The translations under genes and the position numbers were made by a program. Source: a virus. From it: DNA of 64,000 bases. Each line of letters opens with the position of its first letter. The first letter of the stretch is position 1. The notes below the pieces were generated by a model. That model did no database searches. It was not told where the DNA came from and saw only the letters and a list, made by a program, of their open reading frames with translations. Positions 26,812-34,902 of this stretch are shown piece by piece. The stretch covers positions 1 through 64,000 of IMG/VR virus record IMGVR_UViG_3300044712_000991. One strand, written 5' to 3'.

Positions 26812-27849
26812 TTATTCTTTTGAACCTTCGATACTCGCTACAACCCGCTCGGAAATCTCCTGCCGCTCCTCAGGGGTCTCACCCCCGAATGTCTTCGCGA
26901 CAATCTCCGGGATGTGTTGCCGGAAGTCCATCTTCTTCAACTGCATCCCTGATATCATCTTCATCAGACCCGAGAAGTCCGTCATGGGCGATCCTTCAAT
27001 CTTGTCCTTGTCCGCATCGCTCGCAAACGGATGTACCGCCGCATCCTCGAACTTGATGTACCGATACTCAAGTACCCCAAGGAAAGGGTCTACGGAGAAG
27101 AAGAATCCACGGATGTCCCGCACTGGACCATTTTCTGTCCTCGCGAGCGACCCAGGGTTGATGTACATTGTCCTGCCCGTGAACGACTTGTCATTCGCCA
27201 CCACAATCGGAGAAGGCCACCCACTGTGGATATGCCCCGAGAGCACCACATCCGCGCTGATATACGGATGGATGTCATCAATGGTCTGATGTGGCCACGG
27301 AACCTTCTTATTAAACAGGTCGCCATGGATCATCTGAATGACCACATTGTGCTTGTCGTGCTCTGCGGTGAAAAAGTTCGCTGGATCGTGTGCGAGGTTG
27401 GCGGAGTGGGAAGTGCCTGTGACCCGTACGGGGCAGTACACACCATCCCCGCGTGTGTATGGCACATCGATAAAGTCGGGAAAACCATCTGTACCGTTGC
27501 CCACGATGGACATCACATCGTTCACAACGAGATTGCCCAACCCCGTGCGCCGGAGAGTCTTCATCTGAAAACCATTGTAGTCGTGAGAGCCTACCACCCC
27601 GATCTTTCCGCAGGGGATGCGCCGCCACACAGCACTCACATCGTTGATGACTGCCGTAGGAACATCGAAACGGTCAAACAGATCGCCCCCCATGAGCACC
27701 GTGTGCACATTGTTCGCCTCGACTATCCTGATAATCTCATCTTGCTTGGCGAGCAGGGCGTGGGCGAAGTTATCCGTGCGCCCCTTGGGATTATCCCGTT
27801 CGGAGCGATTGTGCAGGTCGGTGACGAAGAAGAAGTTCAGAATGCTCAC
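26812..27849 (-). CDS. sbcD: SbcD/Mre11-like nuclease
   Basis: 345 residues; GTG start overlapping the upstream stop as GTGA with GGGGAA upstream. Metallophosphoesterase motifs in order: VTDLH (Asp11, His13), GGDLFD (54-59), GSHD (87-90), IHGDLF and SGHIHSG, then YINPGSL. It is the nuclease partner of SbcC in processing broken DNA ends. Motif III normally reads GNHD; here Asn is replaced by Ser, which may weaken metal binding. The C-terminal 120 residues probably contact the ATPase arms. It sits between the two halves of SbcC. Confidence 0.85.
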   Translation of the reverse strand: MSILNFFFVTDLHNRSERDNPKGRTDNFAHALLAKQDEIIRIVEANNVHTVLMGGDLFDRFDVPTAVINDVSAVWRRIPCGKIGVVGSHDYNGFQMKTLRRTGLGNLVVNDVMSIVGNGTDGFPDFIDVPYTRGDGVYCPVRVTGTSHSANLAHDPANFFTAEHDKHNVVIQMIHGDLFNKKVPWPHQTIDDIHPYISADVVLSGHIHSGWPSPIVVANDKSFTGRTMYINPGSLARTENGPVRDIRGFFFSVDPFLGVLEYRYIKFEDAAVHPFASDADKDKIEGSPMTDFSGLMKMISGMQLKKMDFRQHIPEIVAKTFGGETPEERQEISERVVASIEGSKE

Positions 27850-28325
27850 TTGTTCCCCGCAGTCAAGAGTTTCTGGAAGCCCGTGCGCTCTGCGACCTCG
27901 AACAGGGTCTCCTTACTCCGTGGGTCGTACAGGTAACCCATGAAAATCTTGAACGGGTGCACCTGGTGTACGCGGATCATCGTCAATTGAATCTCCATCC
28001 AGTCCTTGAGCACTCTCCAAGCTGTGCGATTGGCCTGTTCAACGATACGGGCACGGGTGCCCTTGTGTGCCCGTTTGATGTCCGCAAGCATGGCATCCGC
28101 GAACTTTGCGGTATCGGAGGGAAGTTTGAACATCATGGACACATCGTTGACCTTGATGGTGAACGTGAAGCCCACAACGATACGGTCACCTTCGGAGTTC
28201 TCCTCATACTCCTTGAGAATCATATCCGCACCTGCTAGCGCCAGCAGTTCTTCCATCTCGGATATGCTCTTGCTCACACTCACATTAGAAGTGTGATTCT
28301 TGATCCCGAAAGTTTTCTTACGCAT
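27846..28325 (-). CDS. Conserved-looking hypothetical protein in the SbcCD operon
   Basis: 159 residues. I use the ATG at 28325, which overlaps the SbcC-N stop by 8 bases; the longer frame from 28361 lies inside that gene. An alpha/beta segment (DRIVVGFTFTIKVNDVSMMFKLP) is followed by helices (TAWRVLKDWMEIQLTMIRV). The charged N-terminus (MRKKTFGIK) is followed by a Ser/Glu-rich stretch. No catalytic motif. Being placed between SbcC-N and SbcD and coupled to both suggests a DNA repair or recombination role. Confidence 0.6.
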   Translation of the reverse strand: MRKKTFGIKNHTSNVSVSKSISEMEELLALAGADMILKEYEENSEGDRIVVGFTFTIKVNDVSMMFKLPSDTAKFADAMLADIKRAHKGTRARIVEQANRTAWRVLKDWMEIQLTMIRVHQVHPFKIFMGYLYDPRSKETLFEVAERTGFQKLLTAGNK

Positions 28326-29547
28326 GCTCTTGCCCCGTGTAGTCATTGAAAGGACGTTCACAAATCGGGCACACCCCGAGTTCCACTTTGACGCCCTCTA
28401 GTTCGATCTGCGCCGCATCCAACTCTTGCCCCCCTGCTTCCACCTGTGCCGTGCTGTCCTCCATCTGCTTAGTGGTCGTAAGCAAATCCCGCTGTAGTGC
28501 GGTGAGCCTCGTGTGAGCCTCCACGGACACCGTTGCGGGGGAGACATCGAAGACCATCGTGTCCGACTTCAGTACTTTCAAGGGCTTGATAATCGCCCAC
28601 GCGGTCTTCAACTCCTGTAACAGACCCCGAAGACCACTCACTGTGCCCACCTGGGTCTCAATGCCCTCAACGGAGAGGGCAGGGAGTAGGGATACGGGCT
28701 TCAGCCGTTTGATCTGTGCATAAGTCGTTTGCAGTTCATTGTAAAGCACCCGTGCGGCGGTCACACTCGAAAGAGATGTTTCCGCCGCATGGGTCGCAAG
28801 TGGGGGCACCTGCTCTATGACCTTCGTCTGCCGTATGGCATCCGAGAGGGTCTGAAGTTCAGTGCCCAATACACGCAAGGTATCTATTTTCGAACTCAAA
28901 TGCAAAACGGTGCCGTATGTATCCTCGACCTCCACCAGCATCACCCCCGCATCTCTAGCGGGGAGGAGGACATCGAGTTTGGCTTGAAGTTCTTTTTGAC
29001 GCAAAACAAGGCGGTCAAGCTCTTGCTTGTTCGCCCGGATATCTGCATTCTTCTGCACGATGGCGCGATTCACCACATCGCTACCCGTTGCCCGAGCGAA
29101 GATTCGCCCTCGGAGAGCCTCCACACCAGACTTGCCAACGAGGAACTCTCCCTCGTGCTGAGTATGGATGTTGAAGTCGATCTTGTCCTTATCGAAGGTC
29201 TGTATGTCCGCTACTTGCAGGGCTACCCGTACATCCTCGGGCACCGTTGTACCGAAGTTGTTGTACGAATCCTCCCCCACGGTATATGTGTTAACCCCAC
29301 TCTTCTTCACCCCCACGGTCCGCTCTACCACAATGCCATCGACCGTGAGAGCCACCTTACAGACCTTCTGCCCCCACCGCACAAAGAAGTCTCCCGTGGG
29401 GGTGTTGCGCAAGACCTTCCGAACGGCTCGCAGAACGGCGGTCTTGCCCTGATCGGACTCCCCCGTGAAGACCGTGACAGTCGGAGAGATGTCAATCTCC
29501 GTGAGCGCGTGCGACTGATAGTTCTCTATGCGTAGATGGGTGATCAT
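28318..29547 (-). CDS. sbcC: SbcC/Rad50 N-terminal half ending at the zinc hook
   Basis: 409 residues, start overlapping the upstream stop as ATGA. Rad50-type N-lobe: IENYQSH at the start, Walker A GESDQGKT (29-36) and a Q-loop region (FNIHTQHEGEFL). A long coiled coil follows and the protein stops 13 residues after a zinc hook CPIC (Cys393, Cys396). In a normal SbcC the chain would turn at the hook and return to the C-lobe; here the C-lobe is a separate gene 1.8 kb downstream. The hook would let two arms dimerise through zinc. A true gene split rather than a frameshift: three other genes lie in between. Confidence 0.8.
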   Translation of the reverse strand: MITHLRIENYQSHALTEIDISPTVTVFTGESDQGKTAVLRAVRKVLRNTPTGDFFVRWGQKVCKVALTVDGIVVERTVGVKKSGVNTYTVGEDSYNNFGTTVPEDVRVALQVADIQTFDKDKIDFNIHTQHEGEFLVGKSGVEALRGRIFARATGSDVVNRAIVQKNADIRANKQELDRLVLRQKELQAKLDVLLPARDAGVMLVEVEDTYGTVLHLSSKIDTLRVLGTELQTLSDAIRQTKVIEQVPPLATHAAETSLSSVTAARVLYNELQTTYAQIKRLKPVSLLPALSVEGIETQVGTVSGLRGLLQELKTAWAIIKPLKVLKSDTMVFDVSPATVSVEAHTRLTALQRDLLTTTKQMEDSTAQVEAGGQELDAAQIELEGVKVELGVCPICERPFNDYTGQEHA

Positions 29548-29951
29548 TTTTTGATTCCTGGAAGACCCATGAGTATTTTGGATGCTCGTGCGGCACGTTG
29601 CTCCTCATCATACACCGTTAACGCTACATGGTTCTCAACGGATGCGAATGAGGTGAAAGTCAGTTTTCTGATAATGATGGGCATCCCCGCGAAAGTCAGT
29701 TCTACGAGGGAATCCCCCTCAATGACAGAAAAGAACACCGCCTCCGTCGCCGTATCAAGATTCGGCAGCGGTGAGATAGGCAGTGCGAACAATCTCCGAG
29801 GAGGCTTGTCCGTATCGATAATCAAATCGATCCCGAACAGCATTATGGGGTCCTGGGGGAAACTGTCGTTCTGCCATTGGGCAACCCTACGACGTTCATC
29901 CTCCTGTGCCCTCGCTATACTGTCAGAATCCGCCAATCTAGGAGACAACAT
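29544..29951 (-). CDS. Hypothetical protein
   Basis: 135 residues; RBS AAGGAGG inside the end of the upstream gene, 14-base overlap. After an acidic helical start it becomes beta-rich (AVFFSVIEGDSLVELTFAG, ITIRKL-type strands) and ends with a short basic helix. No recognised family. Coupled to SbcC-N by ATGA. Confidence 0.55.
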   Translation of the reverse strand: MLSPRLADSDSIARAQEDERRRVAQWQNDSFPQDPIMLFGIDLIIDTDKPPRRLFALPISPLPNLDTATEAVFFSVIEGDSLVELTFAGMPIIIRKLTFTSFASVENHVALTVYDEEQRAARASKILMGLPGIKK

Positions 29952-30456
29952 CGAGTACCTCCTTTTCTTCCTCTTCAGACAATGTGGTCGGCACGCGTTC
30001 GATATGCACCAGTCTGTAACTTGGAGTGCGAAATACCTCTAGGTATGCCACGACCTGCCCCTTACGGGCAATCACGGGGAACTTCGGATTCAGGTTCGTA
30101 AGAACGAGTTCGATGGTTTTATGGGGGACTTCGTTGTACACATAGGGTAGCACATCCACCCCCGCCATCTTGATCTCCTTCGTGGAGTACACTCTGCACC
30201 CGACTTGACCAAACAGCGATACGCGCCTACCACAACAGACGAACGTGCCGAACGGAGCAACCATGACACCCGTAGGCACCACCCTCCAGTTGTAAGATGG
30301 AACGGCCACCTTCTGTGAGGCACGCAGTTCGTACAACCCCACCTGCCCTTTCACGGGCTTCAGGGGGAAGCCCTCATCCACATAGACCACCACGGGGGCG
30401 TACTCCCGAAGGAGAATGTACAGCGCTAGGATCAATGCTGCGATTGAGAGAATCAT
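29938..30456 (-). CDS. Membrane-anchored protein with dUTPase-like fold
   Basis: 172 residues from the ATG at 30456 (ATGA overlap with the upstream stop); the longer frame begins inside the nuclease gene. One N-terminal membrane helix (ILSIAALILALYILL) is followed by a region that aligns with trimeric dUTPases: VGLYELRAS, VPTGVMVAPFG, then KTIELVLTNLN and VIARKGQVVAYLEV. The RSG and Y-x-G motifs needed for dUTP hydrolysis are not recognisable, so it may be an inactive or repurposed member. The acidic tail carries EEEEKE. A membrane-bound dUTPase-like protein is unusual; function unknown. Confidence 0.45.
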   Translation of the reverse strand: MILSIAALILALYILLREYAPVVVYVDEGFPLKPVKGQVGLYELRASQKVAVPSYNWRVVPTGVMVAPFGTFVCCGRRVSLFGQVGCRVYSTKEIKMAGVDVLPYVYNEVPHKTIELVLTNLNPKFPVIARKGQVVAYLEVFRTPSYRLVHIERVPTTLSEEEEKEVLDVVS

Positions 30457-30938
30457 TGTGGTTGTGCTTCCGTTTCGGTTCGCATCAGCGCCTCGATCTG
30501 CTCCCAACTGTCTCGCATTTCGAGCATCTTCGCACACACCTGTTCGATGTTCAGACACTTCGACACATCGAACTTCCCGTACTCATTCCGACCGTACACA
30601 AGCCGGAGGAAGTCCTCAAAGGTCACGGTCACCAAGATGCGGGAGCGATTCTTGGAGTGCACAAGTATGGGGAATGTCCTATCATCTGCGTACTTCTCAA
30701 AGTTCTTAAAGAACGCTTGGTAGACATTCAACTTCTCCACCTGCTTGCACTCCACAGCGAACGGAAAGAGGTCGAACGCCTTAGGAGAGAGCACCGTATC
30801 CACACCCGAACCACCCATCTGCCTCGGATACACATCTCCCACACGGAAATCGCTCCATCGCTTACCCATGTGGAGAAACACTCCCGCTACGAAATTCTGG
30901 AGTCTCCTTGCCTTCGCCTTTGCACTACTCGTTCGCAT
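30453..30938 (-). CDS. Putative PD-(D/E)XK nuclease (resolvase-like)
   Basis: 161 residues from the ATG at 30938 with AGGAGG. The N-terminal basic helix (KAKARRLQNFVAGVFL) is followed by SGVDTVLSP and FAVECKQ, which gives the D-x(n)-E-x-K core of PD-(D/E)XK nucleases, then a helix (NVYQAFFKNFEKYA) and an alpha/beta end. Similar small phage proteins act as endonucleases or Holliday junction resolvases. Its place in the SbcCD operon fits recombination. Exact substrate is not shown. Confidence 0.6.
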   Translation of the reverse strand: MRTSSAKAKARRLQNFVAGVFLHMGKRWSDFRVGDVYPRQMGGSGVDTVLSPKAFDLFPFAVECKQVEKLNVYQAFFKNFEKYADDRTFPILVHSKNRSRILVTVTFEDFLRLVYGRNEYGKFDVSKCLNIEQVCAKMLEMRDSWEQIEALMRTETEAQPQ

Positions 30939-30967
30939 CACTCCTCCTGTACCTAGAATGACAAGGA

Positions 30968-30993
30968 GGTGCCCTCTTCTACCTGAGGGCACC
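30968..30993 (-). terminator. Perfect 9-bp hairpin between SSB-like and nuclease genes
   Basis: GGTGCCCTC / GAGGGCACC inverted repeat with an 8-base loop, 14 bases after the stop of the SSB-like gene. There is no uridine run after it on the minus strand, so it may be a partial terminator, an RNase-processing or mRNA-stabilising element that lets the SSB-like protein be made in excess. Confidence 0.4.
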
Positions 30994-31006
30994 CCATGTC
31001 AGTGAA

Positions 31007-31720
31007 CTACGCCTGTGACGGGAATTCCGCAGTTCCATCACTCTGGAACAACGGATCACCATCCACCGGGTCTTGTGCTTCTTCCACCACTTCCTCGGCG
31101 GGGGATGCCTGGGGAGGCGGGGGCGGTGCTGCGGCCGGTCGCGGTGCCCTCGGTGCTACTGGGGCTGCGGCCGGTCGTGGAGCGGGTGCTGCGGCGGTTG
31201 CTGGGCGTGCCATGGGTGCCACCGCAGGGCGGGCTTGTGGAGCACGCGGGATGGTGGTCGGCTGCGCGGCGGCTTGCTGGGACACCATCGGTCGTGGTGC
31301 CTGTCGTGGCGCAAGCGTCTGCGGCTGTGCTGCCATGAACGCATCGTACTCCGGAAGAGTGATCTCCCCGAGTTCGTTGGCCTGATTCTGGTTCTTCAGC
31401 GTCTTGATCGCAACCTTCGCGACGAAACGATGTCCAACCAGATCATCCAGGTTGATGGCCTGTCCGACCTCAATGGCACCGAACCCGACCTTGGTGAAGA
31501 ACTTCCGCAGGGCGTTCTTCTCGGTCAGATGCGTGGGCGTGAGCACCGAGAACGTGTCCTTGGTGAACTCCTCCGGCAACGGATCGAGAATGCGCAGTGT
31601 CCAGATGTAGTACTTGTCACCATCCTTCTGCGTGGATTCCTTCTCCTCGTACTTCACGATCGAAAGGTTGTACACGCCCTCGGGGAATGGGATGTATCGG
31701 GTCATCGTTACTACTGCCAT
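31007..31720 (-). CDS. Single-stranded DNA-binding-like protein
   Basis: 237 residues, RBS GAGGT. Residues 10-120 have the beta-strand order of phage DUF669/SSB-like OB folds (GVYNLSIVKYEEKES, KYYIWTLRILDPLPE, LTEKNALRKFFTKVG, VGHRFVAKVAIK). Residues 140-210 are an Ala/Pro/Arg-rich flexible linker and the C-terminus is acidic (EEVVEEAQ ... DGDP), as in SSB proteins that recruit partners with a tail. Neighbours RecA, nuclease and SbcCD support a recombination and replication role. The terminal residues do not show the classical DDDIPF tip. Confidence 0.55.
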   Translation of the reverse strand: MAVVTMTRYIPFPEGVYNLSIVKYEEKESTQKDGDKYYIWTLRILDPLPEEFTKDTFSVLTPTHLTEKNALRKFFTKVGFGAIEVGQAINLDDLVGHRFVAKVAIKTLKNQNQANELGEITLPEYDAFMAAQPQTLAPRQAPRPMVSQQAAAQPTTIPRAPQARPAVAPMARPATAAAPAPRPAAAPVAPRAPRPAAAPPPPPQASPAEEVVEEAQDPVDGDPLFQSDGTAEFPSQA

Positions 31721-31792
31721 GTGGTACCTCGCTAGATATGAGAATGAGAGTAAGTTATGAGTATGATGATGATGTTACTTGTACAACTACCT

Positions 31793-32344
31793 CTACAGCA
31801 ACCCCTTATACGACAGGAGTTCCGCGACCGTTATCTGTCGATTGATGTTCAGGTTCGCGGAGTCCAGAAGTTCCAACTTCTTGTCGAACGCCTGGATTAT
31901 CGTTTTGAGTACCGCAAGCATCTGCGTGCAGTACTCATGCATATCATAGATGTCGGGACGGAGGTCGTGCATGCGAGCCTCCTGCATGTCCTTGTTCTTC
32001 ATCGCCTTCACCGTGGGATCGGACACGAGTTTGGCGCGTGCGTGCCTCAGATGCGTGCTAGCGGTACCCAACAAGGACTCCCACTTGGACTTCTCGAACA
32101 ACGCGCCCATGATGATGGTCACCACCTCGTTCTTCCTACGCTGTACCTCCTCCAACTGCGCCCAGAAGACTGGGAGGTTCGTACTCGGGTCGGCCATGAG
32201 ATTCATCTGATCCATACCCGATATCTGATCCTCCCAAACATTCCAGACAATCTGTGCATTCTCACCCGCCTCGGACACCTTGTCGCAGAACGACTCGAAT
32301 GCCACCTCATCGAAGTCAGCAATAGCGAATGGGGCTCTGTCCAT
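31793..32344 (-). CDS. Hypothetical helical protein coupled to RecA
   Basis: 183 residues; the ATG at 32344 overlaps the recA stop as TGATG. Mostly helical with many charged residues (WAQLEEVQRRKNEVVTIIMG; MHEYCTQMLAVLKTIIQAFDKKLE). No motif. The 72-base gap after it contains no gene. Coupled translation with RecA suggests an accessory recombination or replication function. Confidence 0.6.
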   Translation of the reverse strand: MDRAPFAIADFDEVAFESFCDKVSEAGENAQIVWNVWEDQISGMDQMNLMADPSTNLPVFWAQLEEVQRRKNEVVTIIMGALFEKSKWESLLGTASTHLRHARAKLVSDPTVKAMKNKDMQEARMHDLRPDIYDMHEYCTQMLAVLKTIIQAFDKKLELLDSANLNINRQITVAELLSYKGLL

Positions 32345-33432
32345 CACGCGGTCTCCCGTGATTTGGCGAGGATGCCATCCCGCAGAACGCCGATGAGCTC
32401 GGGTTTGGTCGCGAAATACACCTTGACAGCATCCATACCCTGACCGATTCGCTCCTCTTTGTAGGAGTACCAGGACCCCGACTTGTCAATCAGACCGAAC
32501 TGTACGGCGGTGTTCACGATGTCCCCCACAGCATCGATGCCCTTGCCGTACATGATGTCCACGATGCACTCTTTGAAGGGCGGGGCGACCTTGTTCTTCA
32601 CGACCTTAATGCGTGAACGGTTGCCGATCATGTCCGAGCCGTTCTTGAGGGTCTCGATGCGCCGGATGTCCAACCTCACCGAGGCGTAGAACTTGAGGGC
32701 GTTCCCGCCCGTGGTGGTCTCGGGATTCCCGAACATCACCCCGATCTTCTGCCGTAGTTGATTGGTGAACATCAGCGTGGTACCCGTGCTTGCCACGGGA
32801 GCCGTGAGTTTGCGCAAGGCCTGGGACATCAGCCGTGCCTGGAGACCCATCTGAGGATCACCCATTTCCCCCTCGATCTCTGCACGGGGTGTCAAGGCCG
32901 CCACGGAGTCCACGAGCACGAGATCGATGGCCGCCGAACGAACCCACGCCTCCGCGATTTCAAGCGCCTGTTCTCCGCACTCGGGCTGTGAGAGGTAGAG
33001 TTCATCGGGGCGCACACCCAACGCCTGAGCGTACTTCATGTCCAACGCATGCTCGGCATCGATGAACGCCACGGTACCGCCCGCGGCTTGCACCTGTGCC
33101 GCAAGGTGCAGACAGATGGTGGTCTTGCCCGATGCCTCGGGTCCGAAGATTTCAACGACACGCCCACGAGGAACACCCCCGACACCGAGCGCAAGGTCGA
33201 GAGAGATGCTCGTCGTGGGGATGACCGCGATGTCCACCAACGGCTTGTCACTCATGCGCATCACCGACCCCTTACCGTGCGCCTTTTCAATCTGCTCGAA
33301 GGCGGTCTTGATCGCCGCCCTGCGTGCTTCCCTGTCATTCGCTGTCTTGGGGGGAGGGAGCGCCACGGATGGCGTAGATTTGGGTACGAGCGGTTGTTTG
33401 GGTGGTTCTGCTTCCATGACGAGTTTGGCCAT
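32344..33432 (-). CDS. recA: RecA recombinase (bacterial type)
   Basis: 362 residues, RBS GAAGGT; ATG overlaps the primase stop as TAATG. Forms ATP-dependent filaments on single-stranded DNA for strand exchange. Walker [10 protein letters not shown], Walker B-like [10 protein letters not shown], loop 1 EGEMGD, and [23 protein letters not shown] with the L2 region are all bacterial RecA, not T4 UvsX type. A Pro-rich N-terminal extension of about 30 residues precedes the normal start region and the acidic C-terminal tail of host RecA is missing. A promoter-like sequence lies inside the preceding primase gene at 33517-33545. Confidence 0.95.
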   Translation of the reverse strand: MAKLVMEAEPPKQPLVPKSTPSVALPPPKTANDREARRAAIKTAFEQIEKAHGKGSVMRMSDKPLVDIAVIPTTSISLDLALGVGGVPRGRVVEIFGPEASGKTTICLHLAAQVQAAGGTVAFIDAEHALDMKYAQALGVRPDELYLSQPECGEQALEIAEAWVRSAAIDLVLVDSVAALTPRAEIEGEMGDPQMGLQARLMSQALRKLTAPVASTGTTLMFTNQLRQKIGVMFGNPETTTGGNALKFYASVRLDIRRIETLKNGSDMIGNRSRIKVVKNKVAPPFKECIVDIMYGKGIDAVGDIVNTAVQFGLIDKSGSWYSYKEERIGQGMDAVKVYFATKPELIGVLRDGILAKSRETA

Positions 33433-34229
33433 TAGGATACCTTCATGTTCAATGCTTGATAGATTAGGTCGGGTCGCCCCAGGCGCACAGCCTCATCGGG
33501 GTCTTTCACTTCCTTCAATATACTTATTTGAAAATTGAGATGCAAATCACGCAGCATCTGGAGCACCTTGGTCGTCGCATTCCTGCCAGCAATGTCATTA
33601 TCAAGCATCAGCACGAAGTTCGGTGAGTACCGCGCTAGCCGTAGCAGGTGTGCTTCCGTAATGGCCGTACCAGCAACCGCAACAGCACTCCCCACCCCCA
33701 CCTGAAACATTGAGAGCACATCAGCATTGCCCTCAACCAACACCCAGTTCTCAATCTTCTCGTTACACATGAGAGCCTCCCTCAGTCCGTAGATCATGAG
33801 GCTCTTGTTGAACACCGCACAGTTGGCGGTATTGACGTACTTATGTGCATCGGTATCTTTGGTGAGAATCCTACCACTGTAGCCATACACGGTATCATCG
33901 ATATCCGAGAATGGAAACATCAGCCTGTGTTCGAACTTCAAGATTAGGCACCGACCATCCTCGGATATCCTCCAGAACCCCGTGGCCTCCACCTGCTCCT
34001 CTGTCCACCCCTGGGCAACAGCGAACTCGTATGGAAGCGCTCCCTCAGGACAGTACCCGATACGGAACAACTCCAACATCTCGGGTGAAAATCCTCTGTC
34101 CGCGATGTACCTGTGGACATCCCCCGCAGGATCACCGACCATCAATTGCTCTTGGAAGTACGCCGTGAACTGCTGGTTGATGTCATACAGCGGTGCCACG
34201 GTCGCCAATATTTGAGCGACATCATACAC
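33432..34229 (-). CDS. dnaG: DnaG-type primase, RNA polymerase (TOPRIM) core without zinc domain
   Basis: 265 residues with GTG at 34229 (GGGAG 8 bases upstream, 8-base overlap with the previous stop); an in-frame ATG at 34277 has no SD. It begins where the DnaG catalytic core begins: [36 protein letters not shown], then TOPRIM motifs VLVEGNADV and MLDNDIAG. Makes RNA primers for lagging-strand synthesis. The N-terminal CHC2 zinc domain of normal DnaG is absent and is encoded alone at 39977-40522. The C-terminal helicase-binding domain is also missing. Confidence 0.85.
   Translation of the reverse strand: MYDVAQILATVAPLYDINQQFTAYFQEQLMVGDPAGDVHRYIADRGFSPEMLELFRIGYCPEGALPYEFAVAQGWTEEQVEATGFWRISEDGRCLILKFEHRLMFPFSDIDDTVYGYSGRILTKDTDAHKYVNTANCAVFNKSLMIYGLREALMCNEKIENWVLVEGNADVLSMFQVGVGSAVAVAGTAITEAHLLRLARYSPNFVLMLDNDIAGRNATTKVLQMLRDLHLNFQISILKEVKDPDEAVRLGRPDLIYQALNMKVS
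33517..33545 (-). promoter_or_regulatory. Promoter-like sequence for recA, TTGCAT-17-TATATT
   Basis: Minus-strand TTGCAT (33545-33540), 17 bases, TATATT (33522-33517), 85 bases upstream of the recA start and inside the primase 3' end. Same -10 and spacing as the promoters at 15.35, 36.3, 44.36 and 47.6 kb. Confidence 0.45.
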
Positions 34230-34902
34230 CGCATGGTCTCCCGTGCATAAACGCATGCAAAGCGAGTAATATCGCATCGTACTGCTGTTTCAAGCGCTCT
34301 GCCTCATCCTCCACGGAGTACTTGCCTGTGCCTTGGAAGGACACCCACGTCTTGCTCGGGTTGTGGTGAGAGTTGTACAGGTGCCCGAAACAGAAGGCCG
34401 TTCCACCGTGCTTCACTTGGTTGTCGAGATTGTGTGGGGCATCATCGATGAGGATAGTCTCCTCAAACTGGTACTTCCCGACCAATCCCTTCTCCTTTGA
34501 GAACACGAGGGGGACATCCGCCGCTGGCAAAAATGCCTCCACCCACTCCATCGTAGGGAACATCGTACGCTCGTACTGTGTGGTGACCAACCAGACGTTC
34601 GGATACTCCTGAATGACACGCCTCAAGAAATCCACCGCGCCCACGTAGGGCTCTGCGTAGCGATAGACCATGTACGGCTGCTCTTCGAGATAGAACTTCC
34701 GATTGTCTGCCCCCGGGGGGAAAGAGGCGGCGATATTGAAGTCCGCGAACGGGTAGACCACCTTCTCTCCTGGATGCGCGGCTTCCCAATGTCGAATAAG
34801 TGAGGCGTTCCAGTTCCGCAGAACACCATCAATATCGACCTTGATGAGCGTAGTCGCCATCTTCCCCGAACAACTACAACTTGTAAAATGCTTGTTCCTC
34901 AT
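34222..34902 (-). CDS. HAD-like 5'(3')-deoxyribonucleotidase-type protein
   Basis: 226 residues from the ATG at 34902, which overlaps the ligase stop as ATGA; an ATG at 34860 would start right at the domain. HAD motifs: KVDIDGVLRNWN (catalytic Asp pair), WLVTTQYE (motif II Thr), a Lys before and ILIDDAPHN (motif IV). The family removes phosphate from deoxynucleotides or from other small phosphates. The neighbours are nucleic acid enzymes. It may recycle host nucleotides, but HAD substrates cannot be read from sequence. Confidence 0.7.
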   Translation of the reverse strand: MRNKHFTSCSCSGKMATTLIKVDIDGVLRNWNASLIRHWEAAHPGEKVVYPFADFNIAASFPPGADNRKFYLEEQPYMVYRYAEPYVGAVDFLRRVIQEYPNVWLVTTQYERTMFPTMEWVEAFLPAADVPLVFSKEKGLVGKYQFEETILIDDAPHNLDNQVKHGGTAFCFGHLYNSHHNPSKTWVSFQGTGKYSVEDEAERLKQQYDAILLALHAFMHGRPCGV

